Assembly: GCA_947168065.1 (NCBI GenBank)
Contig: CAMVKH010000001.1
Coordinates: 372,001 to 436,000 of the forward strand
Reading direction: 5' to 3'
DNA length: 64,000 bases
Source of the DNA: an uncultured Bacteroidales bacterium
GTDB taxonomy: Bacteria > Bacteroidota > Bacteroidia > Bacteroidales > UBA932
A program made the position numbers and the translations under genes. Shown here in pieces: positions 9,398-20,010 of the stretch; the first letter of the stretch is position 1; the number at the start of each line of letters is the position of its first letter. Under the pieces are notes generated by a model that was not told the DNA's origin, did no database searches, and saw only the letters and a program-made list of their open reading frames with translations.

Positions 9398-10492
9398 TTA
9401 TTTCAATTTACAGACCAGAATGGTGTGGCCCTGACCCAGGCCGTCGTGGATGGCTTCCACCGCCAGTCCGGCGCGGTCGACGATCCGGATGAAATCGTCG
9501 GAATGATACATCTTGCTGTTGCCGTTGGCCATGGCCGTGAAGTAGAGGCTGGTCATGGTCAGGCAGAACGAGGCCGGCTCGAAACGCTGGCGGTCCCAGA
9601 AGGTCTCCATGATGCACAGGCGGGATTCCGGCCTGAGGATGGCGGCCGTCCGCCGCAGGATCGATTCGATCTGCTCCTCGCTGAAACAGTCGAGGAACTG
9701 GCTCATCCATACGATGTCGAACCGCTTGTCGGCGGGGAGGCAGGCATCGGGGTCGAGCAGGTTGACCGCGTAGCCGTCGATGCGGTCAGCCCCGGGCTCT
9801 CCGGCCGTCTGCTCCCGCATCAAGCCGATCTGCTGCGGCAGGTCGGCGATCGTCACCTGCACGTCGGGGTCATGCCGCACACACTGTATCGCCCAGCGAC
9901 CCGTGTTGCCGCCGACATCGAGCAGGCGCTTGGGCCGGAAGGCGAAAACGATTTCGAGCGCTTCGGCAAAAGAGTGGTCGGAATAGAAATGGTCGAAGTC
10001 GAACCAGCTCTTGCGGGCGGCTTCCGGCAAGGTAGAAAGGCCTTCATAGATGGTGTCCCAATCACCGAGCGCAGACAGACCCGCAGGACGTCCTTCCTTG
10101 AGCGCTTCATCCAACTTAAAGAAACCCAGGTAGTTCACGTGGTGATTGAAGGCCATGTTCACCCGTGTGGACGGGTCGTTGAGCAGGAACCAGCCCGTCT
10201 TTGAAAGCTGGAAGCGGTCGGTCGCGGGATCCACCAGTACGACGCTGCAGGAGAGGCCGGCTTCGAGAAGGACTTTCGCCGCATAGACGGAGATATCCGT
10301 CTTTTCGGCCGTCTCTTCCACGGTCAGCCCCCCGTCCGCATCACGCAGGGCTCCGAGGATGCCGAATTCCAGCAGGAGGCGGCAAGCCTGGAAGACGATG
10401 GGGCCGAAGGCGATGAACTCGGCCAGGCGCTGGGCCTGCCGGGCACTGAGTTGTTCCCTTGTATAGACGGACAGGGACGGAGCAAGATGCAT
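9398..10492 (-). CDS. SAM-dependent methyltransferase (O-methyltransferase-like)
   Basis: ATG at 10492 (MHLAPSLSVYTREQLSARQ). Contains KRLLDVGGNTGRWAIQCVRHDPDVQVTIADLPQQ. Confidence 0.82.
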   Translation of the reverse strand: MHLAPSLSVYTREQLSARQAQRLAEFIAFGPIVFQACRLLLEFGILGALRDADGGLTVEETAEKTDISVYAAKVLLEAGLSCSVVLVDPATDRFQLSKTGWFLLNDPSTRVNMAFNHHVNYLGFFKLDEALKEGRPAGLSALGDWDTIYEGLSTLPEAARKSWFDFDHFYSDHSFAEALEIVFAFRPKRLLDVGGNTGRWAIQCVRHDPDVQVTIADLPQQIGLMREQTAGEPGADRIDGYAVNLLDPDACLPADKRFDIVWMSQFLDCFSEEQIESILRRTAAILRPESRLCIMETFWDRQRFEPASFCLTMTSLYFTAMANGNSKMYHSDDFIRIVDRAGLAVEAIHDGLGQGHTILVCKLK

Positions 10493-10523
10493 AAGATAGT
10501 TCAGGTTATAGTTATATAAGATA

Positions 10524-10569
10524 CAAAGATACTCAATAATCCCGAAAAACGGAAAAATGCGTATCTTTG
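10524..10569. promoter_or_regulatory. Divergent Bacteroidetes -7 elements between methyltransferase (-) and ketosynthase (+)
   Basis: Minus-strand TATCTTTG at 10531-10524; plus-strand TATCTTTG at 10562-10569; matches the TAnnTTTG consensus. Confidence 0.55.
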
Positions 10570-10598
10570 CATACTGGAACAAACGCTTGAAAAGTCTT

Positions 10599-11819
10599 AT
10601 GGGAAATCGCGTCGTCATCACGGGAATGGGCATCTGGTCGTGTCTGGGCACCTCGCTTGAAGAAGTCTGCCAGTCGCTGTACACCGGAAAGTCCGGCATC
10701 GTCCTCGATCCCCTGCGCAAGGAAATGGGCTTCCGCTCCGGCCTGACAGGGCAGTTGCCTACGCCTGAACTCAAAGGCGAACTCCCCCGCTCCCAGCGGG
10801 TTTACATGCCCCAGCAGGCGCAATACGCTTACTGCGCCACGCGCGATGCCCTGCGCCACGCCCGCATCGACCAGGACTGGCTTGACGCCCACGAAGTGGG
10901 AATCCTCTACGGCAACGACAGCACGGCCGACGCCGTTTTCAAGTCGGTCAGCACCATTGTCCAGAAGAAAGACACGATGCTCTGCGGATCCGGCGCCATC
11001 TTCCAGTCGATGAACTCCACCGTGACGATGAACCTGAGCGTGATCTTCCGTCTCAAGGGCATCAACCTCACCGTGTCGGGCGCCTGCGCGAGCGGCTCCC
11101 ACGCCATCGGACTGGGCGCGCTGCTCATCCGCAACGGGCTGCAGGACATGGTGGTCTGCGGCGGTGCGCAGGAAGTGAACGCCGCCGCCACCGGTTCTTT
11201 CGACGGCATCTCCGCCTTCTCTACCCGGGAAGACGAACCCCAGAGGGCCAGCCGCCCCTTCGACCGCGACCGCGACGGCCTGATCCCGGGCGGCGGCGCC
11301 GCTACGGTCATCCTCGAAAGCTACGAGTCGGCCGTCCGCCGCGGCGCGCCGATCCTGGCCGAAGTCCTGGGCTACGGCTTCTCGAGCAACGGTGAACACA
11401 TCTCCACCCCCAACGTGGACGGCCCGCGCCGCGCCCTGGAAATGTCTCTCCGCCACGCAGGCATCGACCTCGGCGAACTGGGCTACATCAACGCGCACGC
11501 CACCTCCACGCAGGTGGGCGACACCAACGAGGCCAAGGCCATCTACAGCATCATCGGCGACCGCCGCATCCCGGTCACCAGCACCAAAGGCCAGACCGGC
11601 CACGAAATGTGGATGGCCGGTGCCAGCGAAATCGTCTATTCGATGCTGATGATGAAGCACGGCTTCATCGCCCGGAACCTCAACTTCGAGCATCCCGACG
11701 AGGACTCCGCCCGGCTGCTGATCCCCGCCGAGCGGCTCGACGTCCATTTCGATACGTTCCTGTCCAACTCCTTCGGTTTTGGCGGCACAAACTCCTCGCT
11801 CGTCATCCGGAACCTTTGA
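10599..11819 (+). CDS. 3-oxoacyl-ACP synthase (FabF-like)
   Basis: MGNRVVITGMGIWSCLGTS...VSGACASGSHAIGLGAL...NAHATSTQVGDTNEAKA...KGQTGHEMWMAGASE. The upstream ATG (10557) would overlap the promoter. Confidence 0.9.
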   Translation: MGNRVVITGMGIWSCLGTSLEEVCQSLYTGKSGIVLDPLRKEMGFRSGLTGQLPTPELKGELPRSQRVYMPQQAQYAYCATRDALRHARIDQDWLDAHEVGILYGNDSTADAVFKSVSTIVQKKDTMLCGSGAIFQSMNSTVTMNLSVIFRLKGINLTVSGACASGSHAIGLGALLIRNGLQDMVVCGGAQEVNAAATGSFDGISAFSTREDEPQRASRPFDRDRDGLIPGGGAATVILESYESAVRRGAPILAEVLGYGFSSNGEHISTPNVDGPRRALEMSLRHAGIDLGELGYINAHATSTQVGDTNEAKAIYSIIGDRRIPVTSTKGQTGHEMWMAGASEIVYSMLMMKHGFIARNLNFEHPDEDSARLLIPAERLDVHFDTFLSNSFGFGGTNSSLVIRNL

Positions 11820-11825
11820 CGCATC

Positions 11826-13121
11826 GTGGAAAAACGCGTCCTGATCATCGGGGCCGGACTCAGCGGCCTGCTCTGCGGCAAGATCCTGTCCCAGAGGGGC
11901 TTTGCTGTGACCATCCTGGAACAGGGCGCACAGGCCGGCGGCGCACTCCAGACCTTCGTCCGCGAAGGGATCCGCTTTGACACGGGCTTCCACTCCGTCG
12001 GCGGGCTTGGCCCGGGCGAACCGCTGGAACAGATCTTCCGGCCGCTCGGCCTGATGGACCTGCCATGGCTTCCGATGGAACCTGATGAACTGATCGGCTG
12101 CGACGATGCTTTCCTGCGCCTGTCTGCCGGCACGGAAGACGAACGAAGCCACGTACTCGAGCCTTACCAGCTCAGTATCTGGCGTTTGCGCGGCGGTGGA
12201 AAAACGCTGGCCGATGCGCTCGCCCTCGGACAGGATATCCGCCTGCGCAAGCAAGTCACCAGCGTGGAAAACCGGACCGTCACCTGCGCCGACGGCAGTT
12301 GCTTCAGTGCCGACGCCGTCGTATCCGCCATCCATCCCAAGGCCCTGCTCCGCCTGTTGCGCGATCCCGTGCGCAAGGCCTGGCGCACCCGTATCGAAAC
12401 CCGCCAGGACAGCCCGGGCATCTTCACCGTCAACGTGAAGCTGCGCCCCGGCGCCCTGCCCTATATCAACCACAGCATTTTCCTCAGCGGGAAAGTGATG
12501 ATCCACTTCGGCGAACCCGCTCCCGACGGCTCCGCCCGCTCGCTCGACCTGCTAGCCTTTGATACTGGGGCGCTGCCCCAAACCCCGCCGCTACGGCCTG
12601 CTATCACGCAAAGCCTCCCCTCACGGCCTCCGCTAGCGGCTGATGCCGCTTCCGTCATGCCCGGCTCCGAACTTGATACTGGGGCGCTGCCCCAAACCCC
12701 GCCGCTACGGCCTGCTATCACGCAAAGCCTCCCCTCACGGCCTCCGCTAGCGGCTGATGCCGCTTCCGTCATGCCCGGCTCCGAACTTGATACTGGGGCG
12801 CTGCCCCAAACCGTCATGCCCGGCTCCGAACGGGTATCTCGTGCCCTGTCGCTCATCCACATCGCCGCACAGCGCCTCCCGGGTTTGCCGGACGCTGTCG
12901 AAAAATACTGGACCAGTACGCCGCAGACCTGGGAGCGCTTCACCGGAACGCCGGGCGGCAGCGCCTACGGCATCTGCAAACGTGGTCCGGAAGACTATCT
13001 TGCCCCGCAAACACCCCTGCCGTGGCTTTTCCTAACGGGACAGAACCTCGGCCTGCACGGCATCCTCGGAACTTCCGTCTCCGCCCTCAACACTTGTAAC
13101 GCCCTCAACGACATTCTATGA
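11826..13121 (+). CDS. Phytoene-desaturase-like FAD/NAD(P)-binding oxidoreductase with an internal repetitive insertion
   Basis: GTG start; VLIIGAGLSGLLCGKILSQRGFAVTILEQGAQAGGALQTF; C-terminal LFLTGQNLGLHGILGTSVSALNTCN. Confidence 0.8.
   Translation: MEKRVLIIGAGLSGLLCGKILSQRGFAVTILEQGAQAGGALQTFVREGIRFDTGFHSVGGLGPGEPLEQIFRPLGLMDLPWLPMEPDELIGCDDAFLRLSAGTEDERSHVLEPYQLSIWRLRGGGKTLADALALGQDIRLRKQVTSVENRTVTCADGSCFSADAVVSAIHPKALLRLLRDPVRKAWRTRIETRQDSPGIFTVNVKLRPGALPYINHSIFLSGKVMIHFGEPAPDGSARSLDLLAFDTGALPQTPPLRPAITQSLPSRPPLAADAASVMPGSELDTGALPQTPPLRPAITQSLPSRPPLAADAASVMPGSELDTGALPQTVMPGSERVSRALSLIHIAAQRLPGLPDAVEKYWTSTPQTWERFTGTPGGSAYGICKRGPEDYLAPQTPLPWLFLTGQNLGLHGILGTSVSALNTCNALNDIL
12561..12831 (+). 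repeat. 114-bp in-frame tandem repeat (about 2.4 copies) inside the FAD oxidoreductase
   Basis: Copies start at 12561, 12675 and 12789 with gatactggggcgctgccccaaac. Each full copy encodes DTGALPQTPPLRPAITQSLPSRPPLAADAASVMPGSEL. The third is internally truncated. Confidence 0.95.
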
Positions 13122-13846
13122 ACTACGCACTCGTCACCGGCGCCAGCCGCGGCATCGGCCGCGCCGCAGCGCTCCGCCTCGCCCGCTCGGGTTACGGCAT
13201 CCTGGTCAACTATGTATCCAACGAAGAGAAAGCCCGGGAGACAGCCGCGCTGATTGAAGCCGGCGGAGGAAAAGCCTGCCTGCTGCCTTTCGACGTCGCC
13301 GATCCGTCGGCGGTAAGCATCGCCATCCAGGGATGGCAGGAGACCCATCCCGACGATTTCATCGAAGTGCTGGTCAACAACGCCGGCGTCCGGCGCGACA
13401 GCCTGCTCATCTGGATGGAGCCCGATGACTGGCACAAAGTGCTCTCCACCACGCTCGACGGCTTCTACAACGTGACCCGCGCCGTCCTCCAGCCCATGCT
13501 CCTGAAAAAAAGCGGCCGCATCATCAATGTCGCTTCGCTCTCCGGCCTGAAAGGTCTGCCGGGACAGACGAACTATTCCGCCGCCAAAGGCGGCCTGATC
13601 GCCGCTACAAAGGCACTCGCCCAGGAAGTCGCCCGCAAGAAAGTGACGGTCAACGCCATCGCCCCCGGCTTCGTGCGGACCGACATGGTGGAAGGCCTCG
13701 ACGAAGCTACGCTCAAGAAAGACATCCCGATGCAGCGCTTCGGCGAGCCCGAAGAAGTCGCCTCCCTGATCGCCTTCCTGGCCTCCCCCGACGCCGCCTA
13801 CATCACCGGAGAGTGCATCTCCATCAACGGCGGCCTGTATTCCTAA
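13118..13846 (+). CDS. 3-oxoacyl-ACP reductase (FabG-like SDR)
   Basis: ALVTGASRGIGRAAALRLARSGYGILVNY...NNAG...YSAAKGGL...GFVRTDM. Confidence 0.92.
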   Translation: MNYALVTGASRGIGRAAALRLARSGYGILVNYVSNEEKARETAALIEAGGGKACLLPFDVADPSAVSIAIQGWQETHPDDFIEVLVNNAGVRRDSLLIWMEPDDWHKVLSTTLDGFYNVTRAVLQPMLLKKSGRIINVASLSGLKGLPGQTNYSAAKGGLIAATKALAQEVARKKVTVNAIAPGFVRTDMVEGLDEATLKKDIPMQRFGEPEEVASLIAFLASPDAAYITGECISINGGLYS

Positions 13847-13855
13847 AGTCCGGTA

Positions 13856-14833
13856 TCAATAATGGAAACTTGATCCGCCGATGAACTCCCGGATGATGGA
13901 GGTCGGCGGGATGTGGCGCACATCCACCGGCGTCATGGCGATGACGCTGCGGATGAGTCCCAGCAGGCGCTGGGCCTCGCCGTAGGCAGGCGAGGCCGGG
14001 CTGATGACCTGGAGCAGCGGCTCCGCGTAGCATTTGAGCATCGGAATCTCGTAGAAGAGCGCGGAGTTGAACGTGGCGTCCGCCAGCTTCTTGTACGGTA
14101 GGATATGCTTCTCTTCGCCCGCTCCTACGCTCGGCCAGCGCAGGATCGTATCCTCAGCAGTCATACCGCGGAACTGGTTGTCGCGCACCATCCGCCGCAG
14201 CAGGCGGTAGTCGCGCGCCGGCATCTTCGTATGCTCGTCGACGGTGATGGGGGTCAGGACCGAGACATAGAGCTTGAATTTCTCCGCGTCGGGAATCTGC
14301 GGCGTAAGGGCCGGATTCAGGCCGTGGATGCCTTCCATGATCAGCACATCGTTGTCCGTCAGCTTGAGGTACTGTCCTTCGAACTTGCGTGTGCCCGAGG
14401 CGAAGTCGTATTTCGGAATCTCAACGCTTTGGCCGGAGAGGAGCTGCTCGAGCTGCTGGTTCAGGAACGGGACATCCAGCGCCTCCAGGCACTCGAAGTC
14501 ATAATCTCCATTCTCGTCGAGCGGCGTGTCGACCCGGTTGCGGAAGTAGTCGTCAAGCGAGATGATGATGGGGTTCAGGCCGTTGACCCGCATGTGGAGC
14601 GCCAGCCGCTTTGAGGAAGTGGTCTTTCCGCTGCTCGAGGGACCGGCGATCAGCACGATCCGCACCCCTTTGCGGGCTGCAATCAGGTTGGCCGCTTCGG
14701 AATACCGGTGGTCGTGCAGGGTCTCAGACAGATTGACCAGATAACGGGCTTTGCCGCTGGCGACGGCTTCATTGAGGGAACTGACGTTGTTTTCGCGGAA
14801 AATGGTCCGCCACATCGACATCTCTTTGATCAT
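13856..14833 (-). CDS. Uridine-kinase-family nucleoside kinase
   Basis: VRIVLIAGPSSSGKTTSSKRLALHM (P-loop), SLDDYFRNRVDTPLDENGDYDFE, MEGIHGLNP. Confidence 0.85.
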   Translation of the reverse strand: MIKEMSMWRTIFRENNVSSLNEAVASGKARYLVNLSETLHDHRYSEAANLIAARKGVRIVLIAGPSSSGKTTSSKRLALHMRVNGLNPIIISLDDYFRNRVDTPLDENGDYDFECLEALDVPFLNQQLEQLLSGQSVEIPKYDFASGTRKFEGQYLKLTDNDVLIMEGIHGLNPALTPQIPDAEKFKLYVSVLTPITVDEHTKMPARDYRLLRRMVRDNQFRGMTAEDTILRWPSVGAGEEKHILPYKKLADATFNSALFYEIPMLKCYAEPLLQVISPASPAYGEAQRLLGLIRSVIAMTPVDVRHIPPTSIIREFIGGSSFHY

Positions 14834-17649
14834 AGTAATGCTTTTAAATAGTGTCCTGTATAAGATTCGGGAACCTGCGCCACCTGCTCGGGCGTTCCCG
14901 CCGCAACGATCCGTCCTCCCTCTGCACCGCCTTCGGGCCCGAGGTCGATGAGCCAGTCCACGGATTTGAGGATGTCCAGATTGTGCTCGATGATCACCAC
15001 CGTGTTGCCCTTGTCGACCAGGCGCTGCAGCACGCCGATCAGCACTTTGATGTCTTCGAAGTGCAGGCCGGTGGTCGGCTCGTCAAGCAGGTAGAGGGTA
15101 TTGCCGGTATCCTTGCGCGAAAGCTCGGCAGAGAGCTTGAGGCGCTGGCTTTCGCCGCCGCTGAGCGTGGTGGCGGGCTGACCGAGGGTCAGGTAGCCCA
15201 GCCCCACTTCCTCCAGCGTGCGGAGTTTCTGCGCGATGGAGGGGATCGGCTCGAAGAAGGCGGCGGCCTGCGCGATGGTCATGTCGAGCACCTCGCTGAT
15301 ATTCTTTCCCTTGTATTTGACCGCCAGCGTATCGGGCTTGTAGCGCCGTCCGCCGCATTCCTTGCACGTGACCTGTGCCGAAGGAAGGAAGTGCATCTCG
15401 ATAAGCTGCAGTCCTGCGCCCTTACAAGCCTCGCAACGACCGCCTTTCACATTGAAAGAGAAGCGGTTGGCCTTGAAGCCGCGGATCTTGGCATCGGGCG
15501 TGGCCTCGAACAGGCGGCGGATGTCGGTCATCACGTCGGTGTAAGTGGCCGGGTTGCTGCGCGGCGAGCGGCCGATGGGCGCCTGGTCGATTTCGATGAT
15601 CTTGTCGATGTGGGCGGTCCCGTCGATCCGGTCGTAAGGGAGCACGGGATAATGGGAGCGGTAGAGCTTGTTGCTGATGATGGGCATCAACGTCTCGCTG
15701 ATGAGCGAACTCTTGCCGCTGCCGCTCACGCCGCTGATACCGACCAGAAGGCCGAGCGGGAGGTCGAGCGTCACGTCCTTGAGATTGTTGCCGCGCGCCC
15801 CTTTGAGGGTGATGTATTTTCCGTTTCCGGGACGGCGGACGGAAGGCACTTCGATCCGCTTGCGCCCCAGTAAATAATCGATGGTAAGGCTCTGTCCCGG
15901 AGGAACATCCCGGATGCCTTCCGGACGCCCGTTGTAAAGCAGCCAGCCCCCCTTCTCCCCGGCGCCGGGGCCCAGGTCCACCAGCCAGTCGGCGCTGCGC
16001 ATCATCTCTTCATCGTGCTCGACCACCATCACGGAATTCCCTTCGTCCCGAAGGGTCTTGAGCGAGCCGATGAGCTTGCGGTTGTCGCGCTGGTGGAGGC
16101 CGATGCTCGGTTCGTCGAGCACGTAGAGCACATTGACCAGCTTTGAACCGATCTGGGTAGCGAGCCGGATGCGCTGGCTCTCGCCGCCGCTGAGCGTCCG
16201 CGTGGCGCGGCTCAGCGAGAGATAGTCCAATCCCACATCTTTCAGGAAACCGATGCGGGCCACCAGTTCCTTGAGGATGTCGCCACCGATGGTCAACTGC
16301 CGCTTCGACAAGCGGGAAGGCAAGTCGAGAACCCATTCGTAGAGCCGGGAGATGTCCATATCCGATACTTCGGCGATGTTCTTGCCGTCGATCTTGAAAT
16401 GGAGCGCTTCGGGCTTGAGACGCGTACCCCCGCAGACCGGGCAGACCATCTCCTCGAAGAAGAGTTCCTTGCGCTTGCGCTTCCAAGGATTTTCCTCTTC
16501 GTCGTCACCATCGTTCTGGAGCTGGGCCAGGATGCCGGGGAAAGTGGACATCTCCATGTCCGAGTCGCTGCCGATACGCAACAATTCATCTGATCCATAG
16601 AGGATTACCTGCAAAGCATCCTGCGGAATCGTGTCGATCGGGTCGTGGAGCGAGAACTTGTAGCGGCGCGCGATGGCTTCCAGATAACGGAAGAGCGTGT
16701 TTCCCCGCATCGGGCCGACGCTTTCGATGCCGCCATCGGCGATCGAACGGCTCCGGTCGGGGATGATCTTGTCGATATCCGCACGGGCCACCATACCCAG
16801 TCCACGGCAGTGCGGGCAGGCGCCTTGCGGCGAATTGAACGAGAAGGTATAGGGTGCCGGCGGCTCGATCGAGAGACCTGTGTCCGGACAGACGAGGTTG
16901 CGGCTGAAGTGTTGCAGGTTGTCGTCGTCCAGCGAGAGGATGGCCAGGGAACCCTTGCCCTGGTTCAGCGCATTGCCCACCGATTCCCGGATGCGTTTAC
17001 GGTCGTCGGCTTGGGGGACGAGTTTGTCGACCACCAGCTCCACGAAGTGGACCTTGTAACGGTCGAGCGGACCCGCTTCGCTCAGGTCGCACATCTGTCC
17101 GTCGATGCGGACCTGGCTGTAGCCGCGGCGCTGCAACTGGACGAAAAGTTCGCGGTAGTGTCCTTTGCGGCCACGCACCAGCGGCGCGAGCAGGATCACC
17201 TTGCGGCCCTGGTAGCGTTGCAGGATCAGGTCGACGATCTCCTCGTCGGTATAGCGCACCATCTCCTTGCCGCTCTCGGGCGAGAAGGCCTGTGAAGCAC
17301 GGGCGTAGAACAGGCGGAAAAAGTCGTAGATTTCGGTGATGGTGCCCACCGTGGAGCGGGGATTGCGGCCCACCGTCTTCTGCTCGATGGAGATGACGGG
17401 GCTGAGTCCTTTCACCTCGTCGATATCGGGTCTTTCAAGAATGCCGATGAACTGGCGGGCATAGGCGGAGAGGGTATCCATGTAACGGCGCTGTCCCTCG
17501 GCACAGATCGTATCGAAGGCCAGCGACGACTTGCCGCTTCCCGACAGGCCGGTGATCACCACCAGCGCGTCGCGGGGGATTTCCAGGTCGATGTCCTTGA
17601 GATTGTGGACCCGGGCACCGGTAATCGATATCTTCTCGCTTTCAGCCAT
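14830..17649 (-). CDS. uvrA: Excinuclease ABC subunit A
   Basis: [42 protein letters not shown]...[18 protein letters not shown]...[15 protein letters not shown]. Confidence 0.97.
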   Translation of the reverse strand: MAESEKISITGARVHNLKDIDLEIPRDALVVITGLSGSGKSSLAFDTICAEGQRRYMDTLSAYARQFIGILERPDIDEVKGLSPVISIEQKTVGRNPRSTVGTITEIYDFFRLFYARASQAFSPESGKEMVRYTDEEIVDLILQRYQGRKVILLAPLVRGRKGHYRELFVQLQRRGYSQVRIDGQMCDLSEAGPLDRYKVHFVELVVDKLVPQADDRKRIRESVGNALNQGKGSLAILSLDDDNLQHFSRNLVCPDTGLSIEPPAPYTFSFNSPQGACPHCRGLGMVARADIDKIIPDRSRSIADGGIESVGPMRGNTLFRYLEAIARRYKFSLHDPIDTIPQDALQVILYGSDELLRIGSDSDMEMSTFPGILAQLQNDGDDEEENPWKRKRKELFFEEMVCPVCGGTRLKPEALHFKIDGKNIAEVSDMDISRLYEWVLDLPSRLSKRQLTIGGDILKELVARIGFLKDVGLDYLSLSRATRTLSGGESQRIRLATQIGSKLVNVLYVLDEPSIGLHQRDNRKLIGSLKTLRDEGNSVMVVEHDEEMMRSADWLVDLGPGAGEKGGWLLYNGRPEGIRDVPPGQSLTIDYLLGRKRIEVPSVRRPGNGKYITLKGARGNNLKDVTLDLPLGLLVGISGVSGSGKSSLISETLMPIISNKLYRSHYPVLPYDRIDGTAHIDKIIEIDQAPIGRSPRSNPATYTDVMTDIRRLFEATPDAKIRGFKANRFSFNVKGGRCEACKGAGLQLIEMHFLPSAQVTCKECGGRRYKPDTLAVKYKGKNISEVLDMTIAQAAAFFEPIPSIAQKLRTLEEVGLGYLTLGQPATTLSGGESQRLKLSAELSRKDTGNTLYLLDEPTTGLHFEDIKVLIGVLQRLVDKGNTVVIIEHNLDILKSVDWLIDLGPEGGAEGGRIVAAGTPEQVAQVPESYTGHYLKALL

Positions 17650-17651
17650 GG

Positions 17652-18293
17652 TCAGGCGGGTTGCAGGAAGGGATTGGTCGCCCGCTCATAGCCGATCGAG
17701 GTGGCAGGACCGTGGCCGGGCAGGACATGGATGTCGCCGTCGAGCGGCAGGAGCTTCCGGGCGATACTGTCCATCAACTGCTCGTAGTCGCCCCCGATGT
17801 GGTCGGTGCGGCCGATGCTGCCGGCAAAGAGCGTGTCGCCGCTCAGGAGCACGCCGGCTTCGCGGCAGAGGAAGCAGACACCGCCCTGGGTATGACCGGG
17901 CGTGGCGATGACTTCGAATTCCGTTTCACCGAACGGGATCCGTTCGCCGTCGGCCAGGTCGTGCAACGTGCCGGTAAAGGGCTTGAAGGACAGGCCCAGC
18001 TGCGCGCACCATTCTCCCGAGCGTACCATCTGCTCCCGGTCGAGCGGGTGGATCCACGCATCGATGTTCCAGGTGCGGGCCACGTCTTCCAGGCCGAGGA
18101 TATGGTCGAAATGTCCGTGCGTGAGCAGGATCTTGACAGGCTTGAGCTGCTGCTGCGCCACGAAGTCTTTCAGGCGCTGCAGTTCCCGGTCCCCGTAGTT
18201 GCCCGGGTCGATGAAGACGCATTCCCGGGTCGCATCCCAGGCCACGTAGCAGCACTCCCGGATCGGATTGAAGTAGAAGGTCTTTATTTCCAT
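17652..18293 (-). CDS. MBL-fold metallo-hydrolase (glyoxalase II-like)
   Basis: [20 protein letters not shown]...[17 protein letters not shown]...[13 protein letters not shown]...[13 protein letters not shown]. Confidence 0.88.
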   Translation of the reverse strand: MEIKTFYFNPIRECCYVAWDATRECVFIDPGNYGDRELQRLKDFVAQQQLKPVKILLTHGHFDHILGLEDVARTWNIDAWIHPLDREQMVRSGEWCAQLGLSFKPFTGTLHDLADGERIPFGETEFEVIATPGHTQGGVCFLCREAGVLLSGDTLFAGSIGRTDHIGGDYEQLMDSIARKLLPLDGDIHVLPGHGPATSIGYERATNPFLQPA

Positions 18294-18312
18294 CTTTTTG
18301 GCTTCGAACATA

Positions 18313-18341
18313 CAAAAATACGAAAAGATGTTGTAAATTTG
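18313..18341. promoter_or_regulatory. Divergent promoters between MBL hydrolase (-) and deoxynucleoside kinase (+)
   Basis: Minus-strand TATTTTTG (18320-18313) and plus-strand TAAATTTG (18334-18341). Confidence 0.45.
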
Positions 18342-18368
18342 ACAGGCGAACCAAAAACAGACGACATC

Positions 18369-18983
18369 ATGCATATCGCGATAGCTGGCAACATCGGCAG
18401 CGGCAAGACCACCCTCACCCGGATGCTGGTCGACCATTTCCACTGGACCCCCAAATACGAATCCGTGGATTACAATCCATATCTTGCTGATTTTTACAAT
18501 GATATGGAACGTTGGTCTTTCAACATCCAGATATATTTCCTCAACAAGCGCTTCCTCGACGTGGTCGAGATCGCCAAGCACGAGGAAATCATCGTCCAGG
18601 ACCGCAGCATCTACGAGGACGCCTGCATCTTCGCCCCCAACCTGCACAACATGGGGCTGATGTCCACGCGTGACTTCGAAAACTACCGCTCGCTCTTCTC
18701 CCTGATGTCGTCACTGGTCAAGGCGCCCGACCTGCTGATCTACCTGCGCAGTTCCATCCCCCATCTGGTGGGCAACATCCAGAAGCGCGGCCGCGAATAC
18801 GAGAGCAGCATCCGCCTCGATTACCTCAAGGGCCTCAACGCCCTCTACGAAGACTGGATCGGGAACTACACCGACGGCAAGCTCCTGATCCTGGACGTGG
18901 ACAAACTCAATTTCGAAGAAAGCGCCGAAGACTTCAGCACCATCTGCGACCGCATCGAGGCCCAGTTGCACGGCCTGTTCTAA
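18369..18983 (+). CDS. Deoxynucleoside kinase
   Basis: MHIAIAGNIGSGKTTLTRMLVDHFHWTPKYESVDYNPYLADFYNDMERWSFNIQIYFLNKRF...VQDRSIYEDACIFA. Confidence 0.9.
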   Translation: MHIAIAGNIGSGKTTLTRMLVDHFHWTPKYESVDYNPYLADFYNDMERWSFNIQIYFLNKRFLDVVEIAKHEEIIVQDRSIYEDACIFAPNLHNMGLMSTRDFENYRSLFSLMSSLVKAPDLLIYLRSSIPHLVGNIQKRGREYESSIRLDYLKGLNALYEDWIGNYTDGKLLILDVDKLNFEESAEDFSTICDRIEAQLHGLF

Positions 18984-18997
18984 AAAAACTTTTCCGC

Positions 18998-19990
18998 TTA
19001 TTCCGGAATCCCCATCAGGCGGCGGATTTCGGTCTTCGCTGCTTTCCAGCGGGGGATGTCGATCTTCGTCCCGATGACTTCCACCACCTTGGCCGCCAGC
19101 GCGGAGCCCACTTCGCCGCAAGTCTTGAGCGGCATGCCGTTGGCATGGGCGAAGAGGAAGCCGGCCGCATAGGTGTCGCCTGCGCCGGTGGCGTCGACCG
19201 CTTCACCCGGCCAGGGATCGATGAAGTGGAACTCGTCGCCCCGCTGGATCATCGAACCGTCCTTGCCGATCTTGACGATGGCGGTATCCACCATTTCGGA
19301 CATGGCCTGCAAGGCCTGCCGGGGCGGCTGATGCGTGAAGGCGGCCGCTTCCGTCTCGTTGGCGAAGATGATATCGACGTAGTTCTTGACGATGTCCTGC
19401 AGGAACACATTGTTCGACTCGACCACGTTGTAGGAGGCCATGTCGAGCGAGATGATCATATTGTGCTCCCGGCCCATCTCCACGGCGCGGCGTACCAGGT
19501 ACTGGTTCTGCACCAGATAGCCCTCGATGTGGAGATAGTCGTAGCCTTCGAAATACTCGGGCTTCAGGTCGTCAGGCTCCAGCTGGAGCGCGGCGCCCAA
19601 ATAGGTGGCGAAGGTACGGTCGGCGTTGGGGGCGGTGATGAAGACCATCGCCCGGCCCGAAGCGACCGTGCCGACCAGCAGATTGGACTTGATGCCGTTC
19701 TGCAGCTGCGACTGGCGGAAGAGCGAACCGAGTTCGTCGTCGCCCACCTTGCCGATGTAGCCCGAAGGCATGCCCAGGATGGCCGTCGCCGACACGGTGT
19801 TGGCAGCGGAGCCGCCGGCAACGTACTGGACTCCGATCTCCTTGAGGTCGGACCAGATGGTGTTGCCGGTCTTGGCGTCCACATGCTGCATGCTGCCCAG
19901 CGGCAGATTGTACTTCTTGAGGAGCGTATCGTCCGGAAGGACGGCCAGGATGTCTGTCAAGGCATTTCCAATGCCCAGGATCGATTTCAT
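18998..19990 (-). CDS. PfkB-family carbohydrate/adenosine kinase
   Basis: MKSILGIGNALTDILAVLPDDTLLKKYNLPLGSMQHVDA...DATGAGDTYAAGFLFA. Confidence 0.9.
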   Translation of the reverse strand: MKSILGIGNALTDILAVLPDDTLLKKYNLPLGSMQHVDAKTGNTIWSDLKEIGVQYVAGGSAANTVSATAILGMPSGYIGKVGDDELGSLFRQSQLQNGIKSNLLVGTVASGRAMVFITAPNADRTFATYLGAALQLEPDDLKPEYFEGYDYLHIEGYLVQNQYLVRRAVEMGREHNMIISLDMASYNVVESNNVFLQDIVKNYVDIIFANETEAAAFTHQPPRQALQAMSEMVDTAIVKIGKDGSMIQRGDEFHFIDPWPGEAVDATGAGDTYAAGFLFAHANGMPLKTCGEVGSALAAKVVEVIGTKIDIPRWKAAKTEIRRLMGIPE

Positions 19991-20010
19991 GAACGGTCGG
20001 TATTGGAAAG

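Noticed and set aside
10533-12506. 657-aa minus-strand ORF
   Set aside because: Antisense of the FabF-like and FAD oxidoreductase genes.
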